Below are positions 46,440 to 54,105 of a stretch of 54,105 bases of DNA, one piece after another. Made by a program: the position numbers and the translations under genes. The stretch is from Gammaproteobacteria bacterium (GTDB lineage Bacteria > Pseudomonadota > Gammaproteobacteria > SZUA-229): positions 1-54,105 of the forward strand of contig JAGXGK010000016.1 in the NCBI GenBank assembly GCA_024636785.1, in the 5' to 3' direction. Each line of letters begins with the position of its first letter. The stretch's first letter is position 1. The notes under the pieces were generated by a model. The model was not told the DNA's origin. It searched no databases and saw only the letters and a program-made list of their open reading frames with translations.

Positions 46440-48698
46440 ATGTTGAGTAAAGAGCTTGAAACGTCGTTGAATCAGGCATTCAATGAAGCGCGCGATAAAC
46501 GACACGAATACATAACTGTCGAACATCTACTGTTGGCACTGTTGGATAACAGCAGCGCCAACTCGGTGCTGCATGCCTGCGGTGCTGACCTTGATTTGCT
46601 GGCCAGTGAATTACGCGAATATCTGGAAAAACACACCCCTGTTTTTGGTGATGTTGTGGATGGTGAAGTCCAGCCCACGCTAGGGTTTCAGCGTGTTTTG
46701 CAACGTGCTGTTTTCCATGTCCAGTCATCAGGCAAAAAGGAAGTGGTGGGCGCGAATGTATTGGTGGCCATGTTTGGTGAACAGGAATCACAGGCTGTTT
46801 ATCTGCTGGGGCTACAGAGTATTAACCGTCTTGATATCGTTAACTATATCTCGCATGGCATTGCCAAGGTTCAGGATGATGATGATCTGGATGGTATCGT
46901 CCAGGATGATCAGTCCGCTGATGCCGACCAGCAACCGCTGGAGAGCTTTACCACTAATCTGAACAAGCGCGCCATGCAAGGTTTTATTGATCCGCTGATC
47001 GGTCGTGATCAGGAAATCGAGCGCACCATTCAGACGCTATGTCGACGCAGAAAAAACAACCCCCTACTGGTGGGTGAAGCGGGTGTGGGTAAAACCGCAC
47101 TGGCCGAAGGTCTGGCAAAAAAAATCGTGGATAAAGAGGTGCCGGAAATATTAGCCGATTGCACCATCTATTCACTGGATTTGGGGTCGCTGGTAGCGGG
47201 TACTAAATATCGCGGTGATTTTGAAAAACGCCTGAAAGGCGTGTTGAAGCAGCTCAAGCAGCGCGAAGGTTCGGTTTTATTTATCGACGAAATTCATACT
47301 ATTATTGGTGCGGGTTCTGCTTCCGGTGGCGTCATGGACGCTTCAAATTTGATCAAGCCGATGCTGGCTTCGGGCGAGCTTAAGTGTATCGGCTCGACCA
47401 CGTATGCTGAATTCCGTAGTGTGTTTGAAAAAGATCATGCCCTGGCGCGTCGATTCCAGAAAATCGATTTGTCCGAGCCCAGCATCGAAGAGACCGTGGA
47501 TATTTTAAAGGGGCTGAAAACACGCTTTGAAGAGTATCATGATGTGAAATACAGCGTTAACGCACTGCGTGCCGCCGCCGAACTTTCGGAGCGTTACATC
47601 ACTGATCGCTTCCTGCCGGACAAGGCTATTGATGTGATCGATGAAGCCGGCGCACACCGTCAGTTGTACGGCAAGTCGAGCAAGGCATCGATTAATGTTA
47701 ATGATATTGAAAGCATTGTCGCCAAGATTGCGCGCATACCGCCTAAAACGGTATCCACCTCGGATACTGAAGTGTTGAAAAATCTCGACCGCGATCTCAA
47801 TCTGGTGGTGTTTGGTCAGGGTGATGCGATCGAGACGCTGGCCACCGCCATTCGCATGTCCCGTTCCGGTCTGGGTGATCCTGAAAAACCGATTGGCTCG
47901 TTCCTGTTTACCGGTCCTACCGGCGTAGGCAAAACCGAAGTGTGCAAGCAACTGGCAACCAACATGGGTGTCGAGTTGGTGCGTTTCGATATGTCTGAAT
48001 ACATGGAACGGCATACCGTTTCCCGCTTGCTGGGCGCGCCCCCAGGCTATGTCGGTTTTGATGATGGCGGACTGTTGACCGAAGCCATTAACAGGCAGCC
48101 GCATTCGGTACTGTTGCTCGACGAAATTGAAAAAGCGCATCCTGAAGTGTTTAATATTTTGTTGCAGGTGATGGACCATGGCACGCTGACTGACAGCAGT
48201 GGGCGTAAAACCGACTTTAGAAATGTGATTCTGATCATGACTTCTAACGCCGGGGCGCAGGTCATGTCACGTTCTACCATGGGCTTCACCGAGCAGAAAA
48301 ACGAGCTCGATGGCGCGGAAGAACTCAAGCGAATCTTTACCCCCGAGTTTAGAAACCGGCTGGATGCAATAGTGCAGTTTAATGCGCTGGACAAGGCAAC
48401 CCTGTCACATGTGGTTGACAAGTTTCTGGTTGAGCTCGAGACGCAGCTGGATGCCAAAAAAGTGGCTCTGCATGTTGATGCTGAGGCCAGGCAGTGGCTG
48501 GGTGAAAAAGGTTACGATCCGAAAATGGGCGCGCGACCCATGGCTCGCGTTATTCAGGAGCACCTCAAGAAGCCGCTGGCAAATGCCCTGTTGTTTGGTG
48601 AGCTGTCGCATGGCGGTCGTGTCAAGGTGACTGTGGTTGATGGTGAGCTGAATATCAATACAAAGTCGGTGTCGGAGCCTGAAACCGAGGAGGTTTGA
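46440..48698 (+). CDS. clpA: ATP-dependent Clp protease ATP-binding subunit ClpA
   Basis: Hexameric unfoldase that feeds substrates to ClpP. The 752 residues have a Clp N-domain with paired repeats (about 1-140, where ClpS binds), AAA-1 with Walker [15 protein letters not shown] and Walker [15 protein letters not shown], and AAA-2 with Walker [13 protein letters not shown] and Walker [16 protein letters not shown]. The pore-loop motif [19 protein letters not shown] is present. The length is near E. coli ClpA (758). AAAGAGGTAACGTT precedes ATG. A strong terminator lies about 100 bases after the stop. Confidence 0.98.
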   Translation: MLSKELETSLNQAFNEARDKRHEYITVEHLLLALLDNSSANSVLHACGADLDLLASELREYLEKHTPVFGDVVDGEVQPTLGFQRVLQRAVFHVQSSGKKEVVGANVLVAMFGEQESQAVYLLGLQSINRLDIVNYISHGIAKVQDDDDLDGIVQDDQSADADQQPLESFTTNLNKRAMQGFIDPLIGRDQEIERTIQTLCRRRKNNPLLVGEAGVGKTALAEGLAKKIVDKEVPEILADCTIYSLDLGSLVAGTKYRGDFEKRLKGVLKQLKQREGSVLFIDEIHTIIGAGSASGGVMDASNLIKPMLASGELKCIGSTTYAEFRSVFEKDHALARRFQKIDLSEPSIEETVDILKGLKTRFEEYHDVKYSVNALRAAAELSERYITDRFLPDKAIDVIDEAGAHRQLYGKSSKASINVNDIESIVAKIARIPPKTVSTSDTEVLKNLDRDLNLVVFGQGDAIETLATAIRMSRSGLGDPEKPIGSFLFTGPTGVGKTEVCKQLATNMGVELVRFDMSEYMERHTVSRLLGAPPGYVGFDDGGLLTEAINRQPHSVLLLDEIEKAHPEVFNILLQVMDHGTLTDSSGRKTDFRNVILIMTSNAGAQVMSRSTMGFTEQKNELDGAEELKRIFTPEFRNRLDAIVQFNALDKATLSHVVDKFLVELETQLDAKKVALHVDAEARQWLGEKGYDPKMGARPMARVIQEHLKKPLANALLFGELSHGGRVKVTVVDGELNINTKSVSEPETEEV

Positions 48699-48794
48699 TT
48701 GCTGCTGCGAGCTTGAGCAGGCCAATAAAAGGCATCAGGTAAGTGTCGTTATAATTACGGCATTAACCACTACTGAATCACGCTGAAATTAAAA

Positions 48795-48827
48795 AGGGCT
48801 GGTCAGAGATGACCGGCCCTTTTTTTA
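48795..48827 (+). terminator. Intrinsic terminator after clpA
   Basis: AGGGCTGGTCA (48795-48805) pairs with TGACCGGCCCT (48810-48820) with one G-T pair, followed by a run of T bases. An A-run before the stem makes it possibly bidirectional. It closes the clpS-clpA operon. Confidence 0.88.
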
Positions 48828-48953
48828 TGGCTTTTTCTGAGCCATGAAACTTGTTCGTGCAAATTAACAAATTTGTTTCTGTATCTATAACAACTCTGTT
48901 AAATTAGATTTTCTTCTAACCCGGATATTTTTTCAATTGATAGTAGTCAAACT

Positions 48954-50627
48954 ATGCTACCTAACCTGACAATATTGGGCATGATGATCGGTGGGATAGG
49001 GCTGTTTCTGCTCGCCGTGGGCATGATCACCGACGGCCTTAAAGAGATGGTGGGTGCTCGTCTGCGCGATATACTCGGGCATTGGACGCAAGCGCCAATA
49101 AGAGGCGTCATGCTGGGTGTGGGCATTACCGCCTTGTTGCAATCTTCAAGTGCGGTGACTGTGGCGACGATTGGTTTTGTTAATGCCGGTCTGTTATCGC
49201 TACGGCAGGCGCTGGGTGTAATCTTCGGCACCAATATAGGAACGACCATGACGGGCTGGCTGGTGGCAATGATTGGTTTCAATATTAACGTTGAAGCTTT
49301 TGCGCTGCCATTAATTGGTGCGGGTATGCTTTTGCGCCTGACGCAGGCAGGCCGACGACTGGCTGCGGCGGGCACGGCCATGGCCGGTTTTGGTCTATTC
49401 TTTATTGGTATTGATGTGCTCAAAGAGGCCTTTGATGGCATGGCCGAAGCTTTTAACCTGGTCAGTGATTCGCCTGCCGGTTTTTTGAGTATTCTTTTGT
49501 ATGTTGGCATAGGTTTCCTGATGACCATGCTGACGCAGTCATCCAGTGCAGCGATTGCGATTATTCTTACTGCCGCCACTGGCGGTATGGTCTCTATTGA
49601 ATCAGCTGCCGCGATGGTCATTGGCGCTAATGTAGGCACCACATCAACGGCCCTTTTTGCAGTCATCGGTGCAACCTCCAATGCAAAGCGTGTGGCTACT
49701 GCCCATGTAATATTTAATCTAATAACCGGGGTCGTCGCCTTACTTATACTGCCGCTGTTATTCTGGTGGATTCGATATACCAGTGAGTTGATGGGGCTTG
49801 CCGATAATCCGGCCATCACGCTGGCTCTATTTCATACCGTGTTTAATGTCCTGGGTGTATTGCTGCTTTGGCCGCTGATGGGCCGCCTGAGTCAGTTTCT
49901 AGAACGGCGCTTCCGTTCCAGCGAAGAAATTAAAGGCAGGCCTAAATTTATCGACAGTACCGTGATGGTTTCACCCGCGCTGGCGCTGAATGCCGTGATT
50001 CTTGAGCTGACCAATATTGGTGATCGGGTGAGGCAGATGTCGGGCAGCGCCATCAGTATCGAGCGCGCAGCGGATAAACTGATGAGCAGTGATTTTGTCG
50101 TCATAGATATGCTGGCCAGCGCCATAAGAGAATTTGAAATAAAGCTGGGCAAAACATCCTTGCCGCAGGATGTCGCTATGCAGCTTCCTAAAACCCTGTA
50201 TGCGCTCCAGTGCTACATTACCGCCGCCGATATGGCGTTGAATTTTTCCAGGCAGCAGGTGAATCTGCAAATTGGAAATGATCCCGAAGTGATATTGGGA
50301 ATAGAGCAGTATAAACAGGCGGCGGCACACATTCTTGCACTGTCTAATCCGCAGGCGTCTGATTTCGACAAGGATTTAATGATTGAAGCGCAAAAGCAAT
50401 ACCATGAACAATATCGAAGTTTGCGAGAAGTGGTTCTGCTGGCGGCTTCACAGCAGCGTATTGATAATAGCCAGATGAGCTTGTTGCTCGATCAGCTCTA
50501 TCGTCTGGATCGACTGGTCAAGCAGGTGGTTAAGGCGGCTAATATTATCTCGGGGCTGCTGACCATTACGCAATTCCCCATCACCACTGAAAAAAGGCAG
50601 CAGCAGGAAATACAGCAGCAGTTATAA
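48954..50627 (+). CDS. Na/Pi cotransporter family protein with C-terminal PhoU-like helices
   Basis: A 557-residue inner-membrane protein of the NptA/YjbB family. Two inverted repeat halves carry the QSSSA signatures (ALLQSSSAVTVATIGFVNAG and LTQSSSAAIAIILTAATGG), each followed by a glycine-rich loop: GTNIGTTMTG and GANVGTTSTA. The last 200 residues are helical and PhoU-like (VILELTNIGDRVRQMSGSAI). YjbB exports phosphate in E. coli; direction and substrate are not given by the sequence. ATG at 48954 follows TGATAGTAGTCAAACT without a strong ribosome site. It converges with infA. Confidence 0.9.
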   Translation: MLPNLTILGMMIGGIGLFLLAVGMITDGLKEMVGARLRDILGHWTQAPIRGVMLGVGITALLQSSSAVTVATIGFVNAGLLSLRQALGVIFGTNIGTTMTGWLVAMIGFNINVEAFALPLIGAGMLLRLTQAGRRLAAAGTAMAGFGLFFIGIDVLKEAFDGMAEAFNLVSDSPAGFLSILLYVGIGFLMTMLTQSSSAAIAIILTAATGGMVSIESAAAMVIGANVGTTSTALFAVIGATSNAKRVATAHVIFNLITGVVALLILPLLFWWIRYTSELMGLADNPAITLALFHTVFNVLGVLLLWPLMGRLSQFLERRFRSSEEIKGRPKFIDSTVMVSPALALNAVILELTNIGDRVRQMSGSAISIERAADKLMSSDFVVIDMLASAIREFEIKLGKTSLPQDVAMQLPKTLYALQCYITAADMALNFSRQQVNLQIGNDPEVILGIEQYKQAAAHILALSNPQASDFDKDLMIEAQKQYHEQYRSLREVVLLAASQQRIDNSQMSLLLDQLYRLDRLVKQVVKAANIISGLLTITQFPITTEKRQQQEIQQQL

Positions 50628-50766
50628 AGCTCATCACTCAATGCAGGCAGGGCTATATTTTTCGCACCCGCAGCTTCTAATGACTAAGAAGGTTTTGTTT
50701 GCGGTGAATGCTGCTGATGAATATGTAAACAGCGACGATCAGAGTCGAGCCATTGCAGAAAACAAA

Positions 50767-50800
50767 AAAGAGCCTGTCATTGCTGACAGGCTCTTTTTAT
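50767..50800. terminator. Bidirectional terminator between the Na/Pi transporter and infA
   Basis: AAAGAGCCTGTCA (50767-50779) and TGACAGGCTCTTT (50784-50796) form a perfect 13-pair stem with a four-base loop, with A-run and T-run flanks. It ends both the transporter gene on the plus strand and infA on the minus strand. Confidence 0.92.
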
Positions 50801-50820
50801 TTGTTCGTGTTCCCTGGAGG

Positions 50821-51039
50821 CTATTTGGCGCGGTATACGATGCGGCCTTTGCCAAGGTCATAAGGGGTAAGTTCAACAGTGACCTTATCACCGGTCATGA
50901 TTCTTATATAATGCTTGCGCATTTTTCCGGAAATATGGGCAATGATAACGTGGCCGTTTTCGAGCTCAATACGAAACATTGTGTTGGGAAGGGTTTCGAG
51001 AACTGTTCCTTCCATTTGTATAGCGTCTTCTTTTGCCAT
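50821..51039 (-). CDS. infA: Translation initiation factor IF-1
   Basis: Small OB-fold protein that binds the ribosomal A site at initiation. The 72 residues are the standard length and sequence: [40 protein letters not shown], and [20 protein letters not shown]. The E. coli order clpA-infA is kept except for the inserted transporter gene and the opposite strand. About 110 bases upstream (51040-51149) hold its promoter; I see no rival gene. Confidence 0.98.
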   Translation of the reverse strand: MAKEDAIQMEGTVLETLPNTMFRIELENGHVIIAHISGKMRKHYIRIMTGDKVTVELTPYDLGKGRIVYRAK

Positions 51040-51149
51040 GTTTTGACCGATTTGTGTATTACAAGGATTGCTGAAAGCGTCGTAATTATCGTTAATTCTG
51101 AGCTGAGTGCAAGTACTTTAGGCCAATTCGGGCCATAAAGTTTCTGTCG

Positions 51150-51995
51150 CTAATCGATAATTTCAGCCCTGGGTTGTTGTTTTGGCAGCATGTAAACAGG
51201 GTCGATCAGGGTTTTGTTGGCGAATACAGCGAAGTGAAGATGAGCGCCGGTGACGCGGCCGGTTTCTCCGACAGCGCCTATCATTTGGCCCTGCTTGACG
51301 ATGTCACCGGGCTTCACATCGATGCGGTCGAGATGCGCGTAGAGGCTGATAATGCCCTGACCGTGATCGAGATAAATCATGTTGCCGCTGAAAAAGAAAT
51401 TGCCGGCATCGATAACCGTGCCGTCGGCAGTAGCTTTAACCGGCGTGCCGGTAGCGGCGGCAATGTCCAGGCCATTATGGGGATTGCGCTCCTGTTCATT
51501 GAAGAAGCGCCGCAATCCGAAGACGCTGCTGATGCGGCCCTCGGTGGGCCAGATAAAATCAATCTTTGGGATGGTATCGGTTCTTAGTGTTTTGGCTTTT
51601 TGCTTGCGAACACGCTCGCGGCTGATCCTTTCCATGTCTTTCTCATTGGGATTGACCTTGCGCTTGTTCTTGATGGTGAGGTGCTGCTCGGCATATTTTT
51701 TTTCGGTCACTTTTACCCGGGTGTTAAGTGTGACACCGGTATGGTGTTTGATTGAGAAATGATGGTCGCCGGCTTTGGCGTTCAGGGGAATACCCGCCAG
51801 CGCAATCCAGGAATCTTCATGGGGAAACACGGCCACTGGTTCATTATCGAAAGTGACCACGGTCTCTGCCTGATAATCCGGCAGCGAGAGCAGAGCGATA
51901 CCACCCGGCACCAGCGCCACTTCAGGCAGTGCCTGAGCTAGTGCAGGTTGTAGCAGGAAAAAAAACAGAAAGGACAGGCAGGTATTTTTACACAT
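51150..51995 (-). CDS. Periplasmic M23 (LytM) family metallopeptidase
   Basis: A 281-residue precursor with a signal peptide (hydrophobic LSFLFFFLLQPALAQA). The N-terminal domain (about 25-110) is the M23_N beta-sandwich type, with GGIALLSLPDYQAETVVTFD. The catalytic domain keeps the zinc residues in NPHNGLDIAAATGTPVKATA and AHLHFAVFANK, so it should be an active endopeptidase that cuts cross-links, unlike NlpD in this window. A lysine-rich linker joins the two domains. The start ATG at 51995 is close to A/T-rich sequence. After it, 235 bases (51996-52230) contain nothing further that I can name. Confidence 0.92.
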   Translation of the reverse strand: MCKNTCLSFLFFFLLQPALAQALPEVALVPGGIALLSLPDYQAETVVTFDNEPVAVFPHEDSWIALAGIPLNAKAGDHHFSIKHHTGVTLNTRVKVTEKKYAEQHLTIKNKRKVNPNEKDMERISRERVRKQKAKTLRTDTIPKIDFIWPTEGRISSVFGLRRFFNEQERNPHNGLDIAAATGTPVKATADGTVIDAGNFFFSGNMIYLDHGQGIISLYAHLDRIDVKPGDIVKQGQMIGAVGETGRVTGAHLHFAVFANKTLIDPVYMLPKQQPRAEIID

Positions 51996-52230
51996 GGTTA
52001 TATGTCGAATTAGACGGTGACGAGTTTAAACATCAAGTTAACAAGTATAGCACTCAGGTCAAGTCTAATTTCAACGCAGACCGAATATCCAAACTGCTGT
52101 AATATGCACAGCTTGTATCAGGTGGATGATTTTGGCGGGGCTTCTGAAAGAGATCAGGTTTGACCGTGATGGCCGGGATTAGCCCTTTCCGTAATCAGCG
52201 CATTAATAATAGCTTTAACAACGGTGGCAA

Positions 52231-53385
52231 GTGAGCCGAGCACAGACAATTCCTCCCTTTCATGTCATGGACTTACTGGCCAGAGCTAAACAGCTGGAAG
52301 CCGAAGGGCGTTCCATCATTCATCTTGAAGTGGGTGAGCCGGACTTCGCTACGGCCCAGCCCATTGTCGACGCCGGTATTCAGGCGCTTCGCCAGCTAAA
52401 AACACATTACACCGCCGCCACCGGCCTGCCCGAACTGCGCCAGGCTATTGCCGACCATTATCAGCGCAAGTTCGCCCTGGCCATCGACCCGCGCCGCGTT
52501 GTGGTCACGCCCGGAGCATCGGGAGCTTTGCAGCTGGCGCTGTCGGTGCTGACTGACCCGGGTGAGAGCATTCTGCTGAGTGATCCCGGCTATCCCTGTA
52601 ATCGAAATATTGCCAAAATTCTGGGCCTCTGTAGCGTCGATGTGCCGGTCAGCGTCGATACTCAGTATCAGCTTAATGCCGGCCATATTCATAAATACTG
52701 GCTGGCGAATACCCGCGCGGCGATGGTGGCGAGCCCCTCCAATCCTACCGGTACCCTTATCGAGCGTAACGCGATGCGCGAGCTGCTTGCAGCGGTTAGT
52801 AAAGCAAACGGCCATCTGATCGTCGATGAAATCTATCAGGGTCTGGTTTATGATGTTGAGGAATATACCGCCCTGTCTCTGTCTGAAGAGGTATTCGTGG
52901 TGAACAGCTTTTCAAAATACTTCGGCATGACGGGCTGGCGACTGGGCTGGATGGTGGTGCCCGAGCGCTTTGTCGACGCGGTTGATCGCGTCGCGCAAAA
53001 TATTTTTCTGGCTGCTTCGACACTTTCTCAGTATGCGGCGCTGGCGGCGTTTGAGCCTGATGCGGAAGCGATTCTGCAACGCCGGGTGGAGATGTTTAAG
53101 CAGCGCCGTGACTACCTGCTCTCAGTCTTGCCCGAAATGGGGTTTAAAATTTCGCTACAGCCTCAGGGGGCATTTTATATTTACGCCGATTGCAGCGATA
53201 TTACGCAGGATTCGTTTGCCTGGACCAGGCAGCTGCTCGAAAAAGAGGGCGTCGCGGTTACGCCGGGTATCGATTTTGGCGGCCACCAGGCCGCTACTCA
53301 TGTGCGATTTGCTTATACCCGTTCGCTGGATGAGCTGAAGCGGGCGATGTGCAGAATAGCCAGATTTATACAGGATAAACAGTAA
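52231..53385 (+). CDS. PLP-dependent aminotransferase, class I/II
   Basis: A 384-residue fold-type I aminotransferase. The start region HLEVGEPDFATAQPIV, VTPGASGALQLALSVL, SPSNPTGTLI, and VVNSFSKYFGMTGWRLGWMV with the PLP lysine are clear. Substrate is not defined; relatives are annotated as aspartate- or alanine-type transaminases. The start is GTG at 52231, with GGTGG six bases before it. A DUF2797 gene starts 13 bases after its stop, suggesting one transcript. Confidence 0.92.
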   Translation: MSRAQTIPPFHVMDLLARAKQLEAEGRSIIHLEVGEPDFATAQPIVDAGIQALRQLKTHYTAATGLPELRQAIADHYQRKFALAIDPRRVVVTPGASGALQLALSVLTDPGESILLSDPGYPCNRNIAKILGLCSVDVPVSVDTQYQLNAGHIHKYWLANTRAAMVASPSNPTGTLIERNAMRELLAAVSKANGHLIVDEIYQGLVYDVEEYTALSLSEEVFVVNSFSKYFGMTGWRLGWMVVPERFVDAVDRVAQNIFLAASTLSQYAALAAFEPDAEAILQRRVEMFKQRRDYLLSVLPEMGFKISLQPQGAFYIYADCSDITQDSFAWTRQLLEKEGVAVTPGIDFGGHQAATHVRFAYTRSLDELKRAMCRIARFIQDKQ

Positions 53386-53398
53386 CCGGGGTGTTTGT

Positions 53399-54105
53399 GT
53401 GAAAGGTAATATCAGAAAAATGCAGGTCGAGCTGTCCTCGCCGGTTAGCTATCATTTGCCGGTAGGCGATGAGCTGCTCGCCATGAATGCGCTGATCGGT
53501 AAAAGCGTGGTGCTGCAATACCATGCAGAAATCCACTGCGTCGCCTGCGGGCGTATAACCAGAAAAAGTTTTGCCCAGGGGCATTGTTATCCCTGTTTCA
53601 GAGATCTGGCGGAGTGTGATCTGTGCATTATGAAGCCGGAAACCTGCCACTACGAGGCCGGCACCTGTCGCGAGCCTGAGTGGGGACTGACGCACTGCAT
53701 GCAGGCACATTATGTCTATCTGGCCAACTCATCCGGCGTGAAAGTAGGGATTACGCGCGGCACGCAGATCCCCACACGCTGGATTGATCAGGGTGCGGGA
53801 CAGGCTCTTCCCATTTTTAAAGTGCAGACGCGGTTGCAGTCCGGGCTGCTCGAGGTGGAGCTGAAAAAGCATGTCTCTGACCGTACCGACTGGCGAAAGA
53901 TGCTCAAGGGCGAGCCCGAGCCAATTGATCTGAGCGAGGTGCGCGACCGGCTGGTGCAGGAATCAGCGCCGGAGATCGAGGCGTTAAAACAGCAGTTTGG
54001 CGAGGCGTCGATCCAGTTTTTGCCGGATACACCGCAGGTTGAAATCCAGTATCCGGTGGAGGATTACCCGCTCAAGCTCAAGTCACTCAATTTTGACAAA
54101 CAGGA
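53399..54105 (+). CDS. DUF2797 domain protein (3' end beyond the window)
   Basis: A frame from GTG at 53399 stays open to the window end (235 codons). The protein contains several cysteine pairs, HCVACGRITRKSFAQGHCYP, CDLCIMKPETCHYEAGTC and LTHCMQAHYVYLANSSGVKV. These suggest zinc binding in a treble-clef-like N-terminal domain. The next part, VYLANSSGVKVGITRGTQIP and TRWIDQGA, has a GIY-YIG-like look, with the usual tyrosine and glycine spacing and an arginine, but I do not claim nuclease activity. It matches DUF2797, function unknown. It follows the aminotransferase in the same direction. Confidence 0.85.
   Translation, partial: MKGNIRKMQVELSSPVSYHLPVGDELLAMNALIGKSVVLQYHAEIHCVACGRITRKSFAQGHCYPCFRDLAECDLCIMKPETCHYEAGTCREPEWGLTHCMQAHYVYLANSSGVKVGITRGTQIPTRWIDQGAGQALPIFKVQTRLQSGLLEVELKKHVSDRTDWRKMLKGEPEPIDLSEVRDRLVQESAPEIEALKQQFGEASIQFLPDTPQVEIQYPVEDYPLKLKSLNFDKQ

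Noticed and set aside
48947-49819. 290-codon open frame on the minus strand
   Set aside because: It is antisense to the Na/Pi transporter gene, with low-complexity composition and no motif.
50641-51138. 165-codon plus-strand frame
   Set aside because: It crosses a strong terminator and lies opposite infA, which is a certain gene.

Overview
The window reads as chromosomal DNA of a free-living gammaproteobacterium that is not an enteric. The evidence is gene content and order: surE-pcm-yqaA-nlpD-rpoS, mltD divergent from rnhA-dnaQ, ratA-rnfH convergent with bamE, purB-roxA, clpS-clpA near infA, mtaD-ubiG-gph, rnhB-dnaE, and monofunctional RelA, MlaA, LpxB and Fur. Coding density is high. I see no tRNA, rRNA, CRISPR array, prophage or transposase gene. 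The sequence does not support a genus.

Layout. 1-6729: recJ end, pyrD, a leftward purB-roxA-(acetyltransferase remnant)-DUF7931 operon, and fumC divergent from purB. 6730-13310: mltD, rnhA, dnaQ, smpB, a sodium symporter, ratA-rnfH and bamE, with two foldback repeats. 13391-24595: fur, relA, a PlsC-type acyltransferase, an envelope cluster on the minus strand (lpxB-mlaA-outer-membrane protein), rnhB, dnaE, and two small genes. 24821-29361: a frameshifted SulP transporter, a short AT-rich orphan gene, a ClC chloride/proton transporter and an Smr nuclease. 29421-33763: the surE-to-rpoS stationary-phase block. 33789-42456: DUF498 protein, hom, a scrambled stretch with two gene fragments facing each other, a small zinc-ribbon-like gene, a CNNM/CBS protein, thrC (inverted relative to hom), gph, ubiG, mtaD. 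42789-45825: three consecutive lipoprotein genes (LpoB-like, COG3014-like with TPR-like helices, LPP20-like). 46068-54105: clpS-clpA, a Na/phosphate symporter, infA, an M23 endopeptidase, an aminotransferase and a truncated DUF2797 gene.

How the genes work together. Envelope construction is the strongest theme: lipid A (lpxB), lipid asymmetry (mlaA), barrel assembly (bamE), phospholipid acylation (plsC family), and several peptidoglycan factors (mltD, nlpD, M23 protease, LpoB-like). The second theme is nucleic acid upkeep (recJ, rnhA, rnhB, dnaQ, dnaE, smpB, Smr). The third is stress control (relA, rpoS, fur, clpS-clpA).

The least explained items are the three-gene lipoprotein operon, the relic junction at 35780-36139, the eroded acetyltransferase in the roxA operon, an LpxB with unusual motifs in an unusual setting, and several short foldback repeats (about 6750, 10549, 20060, 28657, 39616 and 42518) that look like non-autonomous mobile elements. 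Gene-free stretches near 300 bases are 10479-10785 and 42457-42788, each filled mainly by a foldback repeat, and 26521-26817, where I see nothing convincing. No system in the window is demonstrably new; the lipoprotein operon is the best candidate for uncharacterised biology.
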